DNA of 64,000 nt. Origin: Brevibacterium sp. UCMA 11754 (GTDB taxonomy: Bacteria > Actinomycetota > Actinomycetes > Actinomycetales > Brevibacteriaceae). Under the pieces are notes generated by a model. The model had not been told where the DNA came from. It ran no database searches and saw only the letters and a list, made by a program, of their open reading frames with translations. The DNA is taken from the NCBI RefSeq assembly GCF_021532275.1, contig NZ_JACBOT010000024.1, positions 248,001 to 312,000 on the forward strand, in the 5' to 3' direction. This document shows positions 8,961 through 17,666 of this stretch, piece by piece. The translations under genes were made by a program, and so were the position numbers. Numbering within the stretch: the first letter of the stretch is position 1; the number at the start of each line of letters is the position of its first letter.

Positions 8961-9794
8961 TCAGGCATCAGTTGAAGTCGTGTGGCCCGCTGGGCCCAGT
9001 CGCCGCAGCTCGAGCACCGTGGTCTGCTCGTCATCGCCGAGGATGCAACTGGCGCTGAATCCCCTGACCTCTGCGAAGTCAGCGGCCGTGTGCCGCTGTT
9101 CTCGGCCGAGTTCGATGAGCAGCACACCTCCGGGGGCCAACCACTCGCCTGAATCCCGGATGAGGCTGCGCACGAGATCCAAACCGTCGGCTCCCCCGAA
9201 CAGCGCTGTCAGTGCCTCATGCTCGATCGCCTCTCTGGGGAGGAACTCCGCGGCAGCGTCGGGAACATAGGGCGGGACTGCAGAGATGACGTCGAAGCTG
9301 CCCAGCAGAGACTGCGGCAGACCCAACAGACATGCGAGTCGGTGGCGGTTGACACTTGGTCCGACGTTCCTACGTGCACACTCAAGCGCCGTATCGTCAT
9401 GATCGCCGAGGTGGATCTGCGTTTCCGGGAGTGCCCGGGACACCATGGTGGCCACCGGCCCGACTCCACAGAAAGCTTCGAGGAACCGTGCCCCCGCCCC
9501 GGCTGCCTCCACGGCGCGTATCGTCGCCTTCGCCAGCAGCGCGGTTCTCTGCCGGGGCACGAACACGCCGGGTGCGACGTGTAGTCGCTGCCCTGCGAAT
9601 TCGACCCATCCGACTATCTGCTCGAGAGGTTCGCCGGCAACTCGGCGGGCGATGAGCTCGGCCAGGAGGCTGTTGCTCCTCTCAGCTGCAAGGCCAGGCG
9701 AACTCGCCACCTGCCCAGAGGACGCCGCAGCATCGATGAGGATGCGGGCTTCGTCCTCGGCGAAGACGCACCCTGCCGCGCGCAGTCGGGCCAC
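8961..9794 (-). CDS. PrmC/HemK-related protein N5-glutamine methyltransferase
   Basis: 277 residues with a class I SAM methyltransferase fold: N-terminal helical domain, FLEAFCGVGPVATMV as motif I, then LGDHDDTALECARRN. The PrmC catalytic motif NPPY is changed to VPPY (SAVPPYVPD). Such departures are typical of an actinobacterial PrmC-related branch distinct from the prmC next to prfA. Residues binding SAM are present, but glutamine methylation of release factors cannot be assumed. It lies 46 bp downstream of the 222-residue gene and shares its strand. Confidence 0.75.
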   Translation of the reverse strand: MARLRAAGCVFAEDEARILIDAAASSGQVASSPGLAAERSNSLLAELIARRVAGEPLEQIVGWVEFAGQRLHVAPGVFVPRQRTALLAKATIRAVEAAGAGARFLEAFCGVGPVATMVSRALPETQIHLGDHDDTALECARRNVGPSVNRHRLACLLGLPQSLLGSFDVISAVPPYVPDAAAEFLPREAIEHEALTALFGGADGLDLVRSLIRDSGEWLAPGGVLLIELGREQRHTAADFAEVRGFSASCILGDDEQTTVLELRRLGPAGHTTSTDA

Positions 9795-9840
9795 CGCCGC
9801 GGGCTGGTCCAGCTGCGCAGATTCGTCTGGAGCGGAGGCG

Positions 9841-10509
9841 TCAGGCCTCAGCGAAGATCTCCCGGGACAGCCACTCGAGGCTCGATCGTGCGTCGAGGGA
9901 CTTCTCGTCGGTGTGGATGAGAGTCTGGTCCGGAGTCAATGCGACCACTTCTGTCGGTTCGACTCGTGAGTCTCTCATCGCCTGGTCGAGATTCGCTGTC
10001 TCCCCCGCGATCGCGATTCCCACGCCTTCGAAGCGTGAGCGGATGGCCTTGACCGACGCCCGTCCCGATTCGACGGGTGGTGCTTCGATCGGGTGGACGA
10101 ACACCGATGTGCTGTCGCCGGCGGGTTCCGAGCGCACATCGATGCTCAGTCCGATGCGGACCGCACCGAGGATGCTCAGCGCCCGCGAGATCGGCGGCAC
10201 ATCCTCGGCGATGAGGATCCGTTCACCATCGCCGCCGGTGATCCCCATGGCACGGAGGACTCCGGCGAACTTCGCGCTCCGGTCGAGCACCTCGGCGCGG
10301 TCGAGCTCATCAGGTTTCGCCAGTGCTTTGATCAGCCGCGGATCGGTGACCTCGCGGCCATCGACCATTGGTCTGTCCGGAGTCGGACCGGTCAGGACGA
10401 TGTCATCGGCACCGCCCATGACGATCGGGTAGTCGAGCAGCTCGAACACAGGGTTGAGAGTGCCCGATGAGGTGTCGCTTGGCTGTTCGAAGTAGTGGAA
10501 ATCAGTCAA
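9841..10509 (-). CDS. Conserved hypothetical, resembling the N-terminus of acyl-CoA synthetases
   Basis: 222 residues. The middle (SAKFAGVLRAMGI to ISRALSILGAVRIG) follows the pattern of the N-terminal domain of AMP-forming acyl-CoA synthetases. There is no P-loop-like TSGTTG motif and no C-terminal lid, so it cannot be an active ligase. It resembles the short actinobacterial proteins often annotated TIGR03089 (about 220-250 residues). Its ATG overlaps the end of the DivIVA-domain gene by 8 bp, implying coupled translation with that gene. The function is unknown. Confidence 0.7.
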   Translation of the reverse strand: MTDFHYFEQPSDTSSGTLNPVFELLDYPIVMGGADDIVLTGPTPDRPMVDGREVTDPRLIKALAKPDELDRAEVLDRSAKFAGVLRAMGITGGDGERILIAEDVPPISRALSILGAVRIGLSIDVRSEPAGDSTSVFVHPIEAPPVESGRASVKAIRSRFEGVGIAIAGETANLDQAMRDSRVEPTEVVALTPDQTLIHTDEKSLDARSSLEWLSREIFAEA

Positions 10510-11062
10510 CGGAGGCCATCACTTCGACGACGCGGTCAATGAAGGCATCGACTTGGTCCTCGTCGTAGGCCTTGTTGCCCTTGGCCGTCTTGAACAGGAC
10601 ACGGCGAACCTGGTCGACGCTCATCGCGACACCCTGCGTGAAGTAGGCATTGACCTTTTCGCACATGTCATCGACCTGTTCGATGTCGTAGCCGATGACG
10701 CCGGGGGCCGGATTGTCGAAGTGCTCACCGGGTTCGCGGACCAGGCGTCCCCGCAGCGACGAGGCCACACGTGTCAGTTCAGATACCCAGGCGTCTTGGC
10801 CCGACTGTGCGATGAGGCGGTCACGTGCCTGTTTGGCGAAGGCGTCTTCGAGCCGGTCGAGTGCGGCATCGACGACGGCGACGTGGTATCCCTTGCGCAC
10901 CAGATCGAAGCCGACAGTGCGCACCGCCCGGGAGTCGAGGTCGCCGGGCTGTGGGGTGGGACGTTCGAAGGATTCACGCGCACGTTTGAAGAAGCTGTCG
11001 ACCTGTTTCGGGTCGTAGCCGTTCTTCCATCCGGACATTCGGGGGAAAGTCGTGTCCGCCAT
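10502..11062 (-). CDS. DivIVA-domain protein
   Basis: 186 residues from the ATG at 11062, preceded by a GGAGGCAAC ribosome site; the longer open frame upstream lacks one. Short DivIVA-like segments occur several times: GYDPKQVDSFFKRAR at the N-terminus, GYDIEQVDDMCEKVNAYF in the middle and YDEDQVDAFIDRVVEVM at the C-terminus. Full-length DivIVA/Wag31 has a long coiled coil that is absent here, so this is a small accessory member of the family. A role in cell division or polar growth is inferred from the family. It is translationally linked to the downstream 222-residue protein. Confidence 0.85.
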   Translation of the reverse strand: MADTTFPRMSGWKNGYDPKQVDSFFKRARESFERPTPQPGDLDSRAVRTVGFDLVRKGYHVAVVDAALDRLEDAFAKQARDRLIAQSGQDAWVSELTRVASSLRGRLVREPGEHFDNPAPGVIGYDIEQVDDMCEKVNAYFTQGVAMSVDQVRRVLFKTAKGNKAYDEDQVDAFIDRVVEVMASVD

Positions 11063-11145
11063 GTTGCCTCCAGAAGCGAATCGTGCGTATTGGTCATTTC
11101 CACCATGATAAATGGCGGATGCGGAAAATGCGTGTTCGCGAGTTC

Positions 11146-12453
11146 TCAGTCGGCGGCGGCGAGCTGTCCGCAGGCTCCGTCGATGTCCGATCCGCGGGTA
11201 TCGCGGATCGTCGTGGGGATCCCCTGGTCGATGAGCCGGCGCACGAATTCGTCTGCCACCTCCGGCTCCGACGCGGTCCACACGGAGCCCGGAGTCGGGT
11301 TGAGCGGAATCGGATTGACGTGGACCCAGCCGCGACCGCGAGCGTTGAGCTTCTTCGCCAGCAGCTCTGCCCGCCAGGGGTGATCGTTCATGTCCTTGAT
11401 GAGCGCGTATTCGATGCTCACCCGACGTCCCGTCACCTGGTAGTAGTTGTACGCGGCGTCGATGGCCTCATCGGCCTTCCACCGGGTGTTGACCGGGATC
11501 ATCTCATCGCGCAGCTCATCATCGGGTGCGTGGAGGCTGAGGGCGAAGGTGACGGGGATGTCCTCGGCCGCGAGCTTGTTGATGCCCGGGACCAGACCGA
11601 CAGTGGAGATGGTGATCCGGCGGGCCGACATTCCCAATCCCTGCGGTGCGGGTTCGACGAACCGGCGCACCGCGTTCATCACTCGCTTGTAGTTGGCCAG
11701 GGGCTCACCCATGCCCATGAAGACGATGTTGGAGACCCGCTCGGGTCCCGTCGCCGAGGTGGTCGTGCCCGATGCGTCGACCGTGGCCTCAGAGGTCTCA
11801 CCCTGGTCCTCATCGGATTCGGCACCGAGCGCTGTCTCCCCCTCCGCCGGCATGTCGCCTGAGGGCGCCGGTGCGAGTTCGCCGGCGGCGATGACCTGGT
11901 TGGCGCGGATGACCTGTTCGACGATCTCGGCCGCGGACATATTGCGTGTCAGACCCTGCTGCCCTGTCGCGCAGAAGGGACAGTTCATACCGCAGCCGCA
12001 CTGGCTGGAGACGCACAGGGTGACGCGGTTGCGATAGCGCATCAGCACCGACTCGACGAGCGCGCCATCGTAGAGGCGCCACAGGAATTTGATCGTGTCG
12101 CCGTTCTCGGTTCGCAGACGACGAACCTCGGTCAGGAGGTGGGGGAAGAACCGTTCCTGCAGGTCCGCCCGCAGATCCTTGGGCAGGTCCGTCATGGACT
12201 CGACGTCGGTCTGGTAGTGCGAGAAGTAGTGGGTCGAGATCTGCTTCGCACGGAAGGCGGGCAGTCCCATCTCCTTGACCGCGTCGATGCGTTCGTCCAT
12301 CGTCATGTCGGCCAGATGCTGCTTCGGCTGACTGGCTCGCGGAGATTTGAAATTGAGCAGCGGACGGCCATCACGCGTCGGTGTCTTCGACGTCGTGCCG
12401 TCTGCATGTTCGACGACGGGCCGGGTCTGCCTGTTACCTGCTTGAGAACTCAC
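11146..12453 (-). CDS. rlmN: Dual-specificity rRNA/tRNA adenine-C2 methyltransferase RlmN
   Basis: 435 residues. The radical-SAM cysteines are C154, C158 and C161 (CGMNCPFC). RlmN methylates A2503 of 23S rRNA and A37 of some tRNAs. The C-terminal DIDGACGQL holds the conserved methyl-carrying cysteine. A roughly 50-residue acidic, Ala/Glu/Ser-rich insertion (about 190-239) splits the barrel just before VSNIVFMGMGEPL; usual bacterial RlmN is 350-390 residues. It is a monocistronic-looking gene downstream of cdsA. Confidence 0.96.
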   Translation of the reverse strand: MSSQAGNRQTRPVVEHADGTTSKTPTRDGRPLLNFKSPRASQPKQHLADMTMDERIDAVKEMGLPAFRAKQISTHYFSHYQTDVESMTDLPKDLRADLQERFFPHLLTEVRRLRTENGDTIKFLWRLYDGALVESVLMRYRNRVTLCVSSQCGCGMNCPFCATGQQGLTRNMSAAEIVEQVIRANQVIAAGELAPAPSGDMPAEGETALGAESDEDQGETSEATVDASGTTTSATGPERVSNIVFMGMGEPLANYKRVMNAVRRFVEPAPQGLGMSARRITISTVGLVPGINKLAAEDIPVTFALSLHAPDDELRDEMIPVNTRWKADEAIDAAYNYYQVTGRRVSIEYALIKDMNDHPWRAELLAKKLNARGRGWVHVNPIPLNPTPGSVWTASEPEVADEFVRRLIDQGIPTTIRDTRGSDIDGACGQLAAAD

Positions 12454-12528
12454 TCGCCCATTGTCTCATGAGACCAATTCTCGTGGGGTGTGTGCGCCGC
12501 CACGGCGGATGAGTGAGAGTCACCGGCC

Positions 12529-12578
12529 TGTGAGAGGCGCCGGTACGAGCATCGACGTGTGAGTGGCGCCGGTACGAG
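12529..12578. repeat. Two near-identical 21-bp direct repeats
   Basis: TGTGAGAGGCGCCGGTACG followed by AG at 12529-12549, and the same sequence with one substitution (TGTGAGTGGCGCC...) at 12558-12578, give a 29-bp period. They lie in the cdsA-rlmN intergenic region just beyond the cdsA stop codon. No terminator-like stem with a U-tract is evident here. The function is unknown. Confidence 0.65.
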
Positions 12579-12593
12579 TCGGACCGCGGCGGA

Positions 12594-13616
12594 TCAGAGA
12601 TAGCCGGGCAGAACCGAGAACATCACCAGAGCAACCGGGGCGGTGGGCAGGATCGAATCGAGTCGGTCCATGACACCGCCGTGTCCTGGCAGCAGAGTTC
12701 CCATGTCCTTGAGGTCGAGATCGCGTTTGATCATCGATTCGCTGAAGTCGCCGAGCGTGGCGAAGGCTGGGATGACGACGCCGAAGACCAGCCCGGTCCA
12801 GAACGGAGCATCGAAGAGAGTCAGAGCCAGGGTAGTCGCGACTGCTGCTGCGAAGATCACCGAGCCGATGTACCCCTCCCACGACTTCTTCGGGGAGATC
12901 CTCGGTGCGATCGGGTGTTTGCCCCAGAGGACGCCGAAGACGTAGCCGCCGGTGTCCGAGGCCACCACGCTGGCGAGGAACAGGATGACGTAGAGATTGC
13001 CGTCGGGTTGGGTCAGCAGATACACGACGAAGCAGGCCATGAGTCCGACATAGGTCAGCGCGAACAGGGACAGCGAAACATCCTTGACCGCGTTCTTGCG
13101 TCGCTCGACCATCGTGAAGAGCATGACCGCGCCGGCGCTGGCAGCGAAGGTCACCCACAGTGCCTCGCGGCCGCCGACGAAGGTCGCGAGCACCATGCAG
13201 GCGGCTGAGACCATGGTCGGTATCCGCGACACGAGTGATCCAGAACGCGACAGCGCGTTGGCCAGCTCCCACATCGCGGCGACGATGGCGATGAGGATGA
13301 TGAAGAGGAAGGAGATCGGGAAGACGATGAGGGAGGCCAGGACGACTCCGCCGATGAGCAGCCCGATGCCGATCGCAGCCGGCAGGTTCCGTCCGGCCTT
13401 GCCGTAGTCCTTCTCTGCCACCTCGGGGACGTCCTGCCCGGTCTCCGCGGCCGGGTTGGTCTCGGGATCTTCCGGTGAGTAGTCCTTGCCGGAGTTGCGC
13501 AGGTCTCTGCGCTTCGGGAACGGGGTATCAGGCCCTGACGTATGCGCAACCGGATCCGGCTCCCCGAGGGGAGCCGGATCTGATGCTGGATTGTCTGGCC
13601 CAGTCAACGAAATCAT
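12594..13616 (-). CDS. cdsA: Phosphatidate cytidylyltransferase
   Basis: 340 residues; converts phosphatidate and CTP to CDP-diacylglycerol at the membrane. The CDS family signature is near the C-terminus (SDTGGYVFGVLWGK, then ISPKKSWEGYIGS). About eight hydrophobic segments follow a roughly 80-residue hydrophilic Pro/Asp-rich N-terminal extension. Its ATG overlaps the frr stop (TGATG), the standard actinobacterial pyrH-frr-cdsA arrangement. Confidence 0.96.
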   Translation of the reverse strand: MISLTGPDNPASDPAPLGEPDPVAHTSGPDTPFPKRRDLRNSGKDYSPEDPETNPAAETGQDVPEVAEKDYGKAGRNLPAAIGIGLLIGGVVLASLIVFPISFLFIILIAIVAAMWELANALSRSGSLVSRIPTMVSAACMVLATFVGGREALWVTFAASAGAVMLFTMVERRKNAVKDVSLSLFALTYVGLMACFVVYLLTQPDGNLYVILFLASVVASDTGGYVFGVLWGKHPIAPRISPKKSWEGYIGSVIFAAAVATTLALTLFDAPFWTGLVFGVVIPAFATLGDFSESMIKRDLDLKDMGTLLPGHGGVMDRLDSILPTAPVALVMFSVLPGYL

Positions 13617-14173
13617 CAGACCTCGAGGAGCTCAGCTTCCTTCTGGGAGAGAAGCTTGTCGACACTGTCGACCTTGCTCTTCGTCAGATCGTCGAGTTCG
13701 GAGATTCCGCGTGCGACTTCGTCTTCACCGGCGTCGCCGTCCTTCTTGATGCGCTCCAGGGTCTCCTTGGCGTGACGTCGGATGTTGCGAATCGACACTT
13801 TGCCGTCTTCGGCCTTGCCCTTGACGATCTTCACGTATTCCTTGCGGCGTTCCTCGGTGAGTTCCGGGAGCACCACACGGATGACGTTGCCGTCGTTGGC
13901 GGGGTTGGCGCCGATGTCCGAGTTGCGCAGAGCAGTCTCTATGTCGCCCAGCGCTCCACGGTCGTAGGGAGTCACGAGGATCGTGCGGGCTTCCGGGGTC
14001 TGGAATGAGGCCAGCTGCTGCAGCGGCGTCGGCGCGCCGTAGTATTCGATCTCGATGGAAGCGAACAGCGCGGGATTGGCGCGGCCTGTGCGGATGGACG
14101 AGAAGTCCTCCTGTGTGAATTCCACGGCCTTGTCCATCTTCTCTCTGGCCTCTGCCAGTGTTTCTTCAATCAC
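13616..14173 (-). CDS. frr: Ribosome recycling factor
   Basis: 185 residues, exact family length. It splits post-termination ribosomes together with EF-G. It starts at GTG ([17 protein letters not shown]). The conserved [14 protein letters not shown] and the C-terminal [19 protein letters not shown] are present. It is 150 bp downstream of pyrH and overlaps the cdsA start. Confidence 0.98.
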   Translation of the reverse strand: MIEETLAEAREKMDKAVEFTQEDFSSIRTGRANPALFASIEIEYYGAPTPLQQLASFQTPEARTILVTPYDRGALGDIETALRNSDIGANPANDGNVIRVVLPELTEERRKEYVKIVKGKAEDGKVSIRNIRRHAKETLERIKKDGDAGEDEVARGISELDDLTKSKVDSVDKLLSQKEAELLEV

Positions 14174-14323
14174 GACTCACTCTTTCCGTCGATGGGAGCT
14201 TTGGGTTCATTCTATGGGTCATAGCTCGCGAATGCCGCACTCGATTGATCCAGGGAGAGTCCTGGATTTCGTCTGAGGAGGTGTTTCGAGGCGCTGAGTG
14301 CCCGGGCAATGCGCCCTGGGGCT

Positions 14324-15076
14324 CTATTTGACTACGGTGCCGATCTTGTCGCCGACAATTGCCTTGCGCAGATTGCCTTCGCCTTCCATGCCGAAGACGT
14401 GCATCGGCAGCTTATTGTCCATGCACAGGGAGAATGCGGTTGCGTCAACGACCTTGAGGCCCTTCTGGAGTGCTTCCTGGTAGGTGATCTCGCTGATCTT
14501 CTCTGCGGTGGGGTCGATGTTGGGGTCGGCGGTGTAGACGCCGTCGACGCCGTTCTTGGCGATGAGGACTTCGTCGGCGTGGATTTCCAGCGCACGCTGC
14601 GCGGCAACGGTGTCGGTGGAGAAGTACGGCAGTCCGGCTCCGGCGCCGAAGATGACGACTCTGTTCTTCTCCATGTGGCGCATGGCCCGGCGCGGAATGT
14701 AGGACTCGGCGACCTGGGACATGGGGATCGCGGTCTGAACTCGGGTATCGACGCCGGTCTGTTCGAGGAAGTCCTGCAGCGCCAGACAGTTCATCACGGT
14801 ACCGAGCATGCCCATGTAGTCGGCGCGCGTGCGGTCCATGCCCCGCTGGGACAGCTCTGCTCCACGGAAGAAGTTTCCGCCGCCGACGACGATGCTGACC
14901 TCCACCTCGTCGACGGTGGGGGCGACTTCTCTGGCGACAGCGGCGACGACATCGGGATCGACCCCGATCTTGCCTCCGCCGAACACCTCACCCGAGAGTT
15001 TGAGGAGCACACGGCGGCGATGAGTGCGGACTGGTCTGCTGGCGTAGCCGGATTCGTGAACCGGGGTGGATGTCAT
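14324..15076 (-). CDS. pyrH: UMP kinase
   Basis: 250 residues; phosphorylates UMP to UDP. The amino-acid-kinase fold motif [11 protein letters not shown], the glycine-rich [11 protein letters not shown] and the uridine-site segment GTGNPYFSTDT-like sequence ([14 protein letters not shown]) are all visible. The N-terminal about 20 residues form a basic extension. A GAAGAAGGAC ribosome site precedes the ATG. It follows tsf after a rho-independent terminator at 15141-15170, so it probably has its own promoter; a TACACT -10-like hexamer lies just past that stem. Confidence 0.98.
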   Translation of the reverse strand: MTSTPVHESGYASRPVRTHRRRVLLKLSGEVFGGGKIGVDPDVVAAVAREVAPTVDEVEVSIVVGGGNFFRGAELSQRGMDRTRADYMGMLGTVMNCLALQDFLEQTGVDTRVQTAIPMSQVAESYIPRRAMRHMEKNRVVIFGAGAGLPYFSTDTVAAQRALEIHADEVLIAKNGVDGVYTADPNIDPTAEKISEITYQEALQKGLKVVDATAFSLCMDNKLPMHVFGMEGEGNLRKAIVGDKIGTVVK

Positions 15077-15140
15077 TTAGTCCTTCTTCCGTCTGGGCAG
15101 GTAGGAGCCCGGATGAGTCGTCGGTGTCAGTGTAGCGAAA

Positions 15141-15170
15141 ACGGGGCCGGACCGAATGGTCCGACCCCGT
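15141..15170 (-). terminator. Rho-independent terminator downstream of tsf
   Basis: On the minus strand, ACGGGGTCGGACC and GGTCCGGCCCCGT pair around an ATTC loop (13-bp stem with one A/C mismatch), followed by TTTTC. It lies about 80 bp after the tsf stop, separating rpsB-tsf from pyrH. Confidence 0.8.
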
Positions 15171-15250
15171 CAGCCGCTTATGAGTTCACTCTCAAGCGAG
15201 ACGACTGTTGCGCGGGTCGGAAAACGACTCGCTCAACGGTCAATGGTGCT

Positions 15251-16078
15251 TCAGGCTCCGACGCGGAAACGCAGGAAACCGGTGGCCTTGACGCCGGCAG
15301 CTTCGAGGACCTTGCCCACGGACTGCTTGGGATCCTTGGCGAATCCCTGGTCGAGCAGGCAGTTCTCCTTGAAGAAGCCGTTGACGCGGCCTTCGATGAT
15401 CTTGGGCAGAGCCTTCTCAGGCTTGCCTTCGTTCTTCGCTGTGTCCTCAGCGATGCGACGTTCGTTCTCCACGAGGTCGGCGGGGACCTCGTCACGGGAG
15501 AAGTACTTCGGGCTCATCGCTGCGATGTGCACGGCGACATCGTGTGCGACAGATGCGTCGTCACCTTCGTATGCCAGCAGAACGCCCACCTGAGGGGGCA
15601 GATCCTTGTTCGTGCGGTGCAGGTAGGACTCGACGCTTGCGCCTTCGAGACGTCCGACGCGACGAAGGGCAACCTTCTCGCCCAGAGTGGCACCGCTTTC
15701 GGTGATGAACTCCGAGACGGGCTTGCCGTCCTTCGTGGACTCGAGAACAGCCTCGGCCGAACCAGCGTTTTCGGCAACGGCCAGGGCCAGAACTTCCTCG
15801 GCGAGGGCAACGAAGGGATCGGACTTCGCGACGAAGTCGGTCTCCGAGTTGAGCTCGATCATCGTTCCGACGCCGCCGTCGATCTGTGTGGCCACGAGAC
15901 CGTCGGAGGTGGAGCGACCTTCACGCTTGGTGGCACCCTTGAGGCCCTTCACACGGAGGAACTCAATGGCCTTCGACTGATCGCCGTCAGCTTCGTCAAG
16001 AGCCTTCTTGACATCCATCATTCCGGCGCCGGTCTTCTCGCGCAATGCCTTGATATCAGCGGCAGTGTAGTTTGCCAT
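15251..16078 (-). CDS. tsf: Elongation factor Ts
   Basis: 275 residues; the nucleotide exchange factor for EF-Tu. The N-terminal signature MANYTAADIKALREKTGAG, then MMDVKKALDEADGD, is canonical. The TDFVAKSDPF motif that contacts the EF-Tu nucleotide site is present. An AGGAGAAAGA ribosome site precedes the ATG. It is co-transcribed with rpsB, 34 bp upstream. Confidence 0.99.
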   Translation of the reverse strand: MANYTAADIKALREKTGAGMMDVKKALDEADGDQSKAIEFLRVKGLKGATKREGRSTSDGLVATQIDGGVGTMIELNSETDFVAKSDPFVALAEEVLALAVAENAGSAEAVLESTKDGKPVSEFITESGATLGEKVALRRVGRLEGASVESYLHRTNKDLPPQVGVLLAYEGDDASVAHDVAVHIAAMSPKYFSRDEVPADLVENERRIAEDTAKNEGKPEKALPKIIEGRVNGFFKENCLLDQGFAKDPKQSVGKVLEAAGVKATGFLRFRVGA

Positions 16079-16112
16079 TCTTTCTCCTAAAAGTTGGTGG
16101 AGTTAAAGGAAA

Positions 16113-17102
16113 TCAGGACTCTGTGGACTCGGTGGAGTCTGCAGCAGCTTCTGCGGCAGGTGCTTCGGTCGCCTTGTCAGCGGCCTCGGCAGCAGCCTCA
16201 ACTGGAGGCTCGTCGGTCGCCTCTTCAGCCGCAGCAGCGGCGTCAGCGGCAGGCTTCTCAGCAGCGGCGTCTGCGGCCGGAGCGGCAGCGTCGGCAGCTG
16301 GTGCGGCGGCTTCCTCGGAGGCTGGAGCGTTGCCCTCGAGCAGTTCGCGTTCCCACTCAGGCATCGGTTCGACGGCGGAGACGTTCTTCTCTCCGCTGTC
16401 GTCGTCCGAGGAGTGGCGGGCGATGAGGCCCTCTGCCACTGCGTCGGCGATCACGCGGGTCAGCAGGGACACCGAGCGGATGGCGTCGTCGTTGCCCGGG
16501 ATCGGGTAGTTGACGTCGTCAGGGTCGCAGTTGGTGTCGAGGATCGCGATGACCGGGATGCCCAGCTTGCGTGCTTCGTCGACAGCAAGGTGTTCCTTCT
16601 TGGTGTCAACGATCCAGACAGCCGAAGGGGTCCGCTGCATGTCGCGGATACCGCCGAGGGTCTTTTCCAGCTTGTCCTTCTCGCGACGGAGAATGAGCAG
16701 TTCCTTCTTGGTGTGCGAAGAACCTGCAACATCATCGAAGTCGATCTCTTCGAGTTCCTTCAGGCGGCGCAGGCGCAGCGAGATGGTCTGGAAGTTGGTG
16801 AGCATACCGCCGAGCCAACGCTGGTTGACGTAGGGCTGTCCCACGCGCTTGGCCTGTTCGGCGATCGATTCCTGAGCCTGCTTCTTGGTGCCGACGAAGA
16901 GGATCGAGCCACCGTGAGTCACGGTTTCCTTGACGAATTCGAATGCAGAGTCGATGTAGCCCAGCGACTTCTGCAGGTCGATGATGTAGATGCCGTTGCG
17001 CTCGGTGAAGATGAAACGCTTCATCTTCGGGTTCCAACGACGGGTCTGGTGTCCAAAGTGAACGCCGCTGTCGAGCAGCTGGCGGATGGTGACGACGGCC
17101 AT
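16113..17102 (-). CDS. rpsB: 30S ribosomal protein S2 with a long acidic tail
   Basis: 329 residues. Residues 1-250 are a normal S2 ([19 protein letters not shown] at the N-terminus, [11 protein letters not shown], and [19 protein letters not shown]). Residues about 255-329 (DNA about 16116-16340) are an Ala/Glu/Pro-rich extension of repeated [12 protein letters not shown] units that other bacteria mostly lack. An AAAGGAGG ribosome site precedes the ATG. It heads the rpsB-tsf operon. Confidence 0.98.
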   Translation of the reverse strand: MAVVTIRQLLDSGVHFGHQTRRWNPKMKRFIFTERNGIYIIDLQKSLGYIDSAFEFVKETVTHGGSILFVGTKKQAQESIAEQAKRVGQPYVNQRWLGGMLTNFQTISLRLRRLKELEEIDFDDVAGSSHTKKELLILRREKDKLEKTLGGIRDMQRTPSAVWIVDTKKEHLAVDEARKLGIPVIAILDTNCDPDDVNYPIPGNDDAIRSVSLLTRVIADAVAEGLIARHSSDDDSGEKNVSAVEPMPEWERELLEGNAPASEEAAAPAADAAAPAADAAAEKPAADAAAAAEEATDEPPVEAAAEAADKATEAPAAEAAADSTESTES

Positions 17103-17666
17103 GCCGACGCCCTCCTTTCTCTCGCGCCCGAAGGCGCTTTTACGTCAGTGTCATCCGTCGGCTTTGAGCCGTCGGCAACAGTGACCTTTTCGGTTGATTC
17201 CTAGTATTCGGTTCATCCGCCCCACAAATTCGCCCTCGCGGACTATTTGCACCATGGGATGGAGAAGAAATCGAATACGCGTAGTCAGAAGACACGCTTC
17301 TGCTGAGGCCATCCTATCCCTGTTGCCCAAGGCTTTTCCAATCGATCCGGCACCTGAGCAATGGGCTGCATCACACCCTGCGCGGCATTTGACCCGCTCT
17401 GCGGAGGAGATCTTGTTCGACTCATGTCCGCCGAGGTGTGGATATCTTGATCCCACCTTGGTTCATCTGCGCTGAAGCTGGGCCCGGCTGTTCAGGTTCA
17501 GCACCTCAGCACCTGTCTGATCACGCGCTTCGCTCGGGCACTCTCTCGTTGTCTTCTGTGGATCGTCACGCCACTTGTGTGCGTTTCACCTGTGCACGTC
17601 AGCGGGTCGTCCACAGGCGCTGTCCGTGCGCCTGACATCTCGAAGCGACCCGGCTTCCATGGGGTC
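17103..17666. promoter_or_regulatory. Divergent upstream region of rpsB and the M23-M15 peptidase gene
   Basis: 564 bp without a credible gene. On the rpsB side, 17124-17137 form a short hairpin (GCGCC-TTCG-GGCGC on the minus strand) directly upstream of the AAAGGAGG ribosome site. A CCGTCGGC direct repeat at about 17155-17172 overlaps a short CGGCT-TTG-AGCCG stem. This could be an S2 autoregulatory leader, but that is inference. Nothing distinct is seen on the peptidase side apart from a TTCAGGTTCAGCACCTCAGCACC patch near 17489-17511. Confidence 0.4.

Noticed and set aside
8620..9270. 216-residue open frame running from the end of the acyl-CoA dehydrogenase gene
   Set aside because: It translates the low-complexity tract into Ala/Pro repeats and then runs antisense to the methyltransferase.
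14309..16090. 593-residue plus-strand open frame
   Set aside because: It lies antisense to pyrH, tsf and the gap between them. Its composition is that of a high-GC shadow frame, with no domain.
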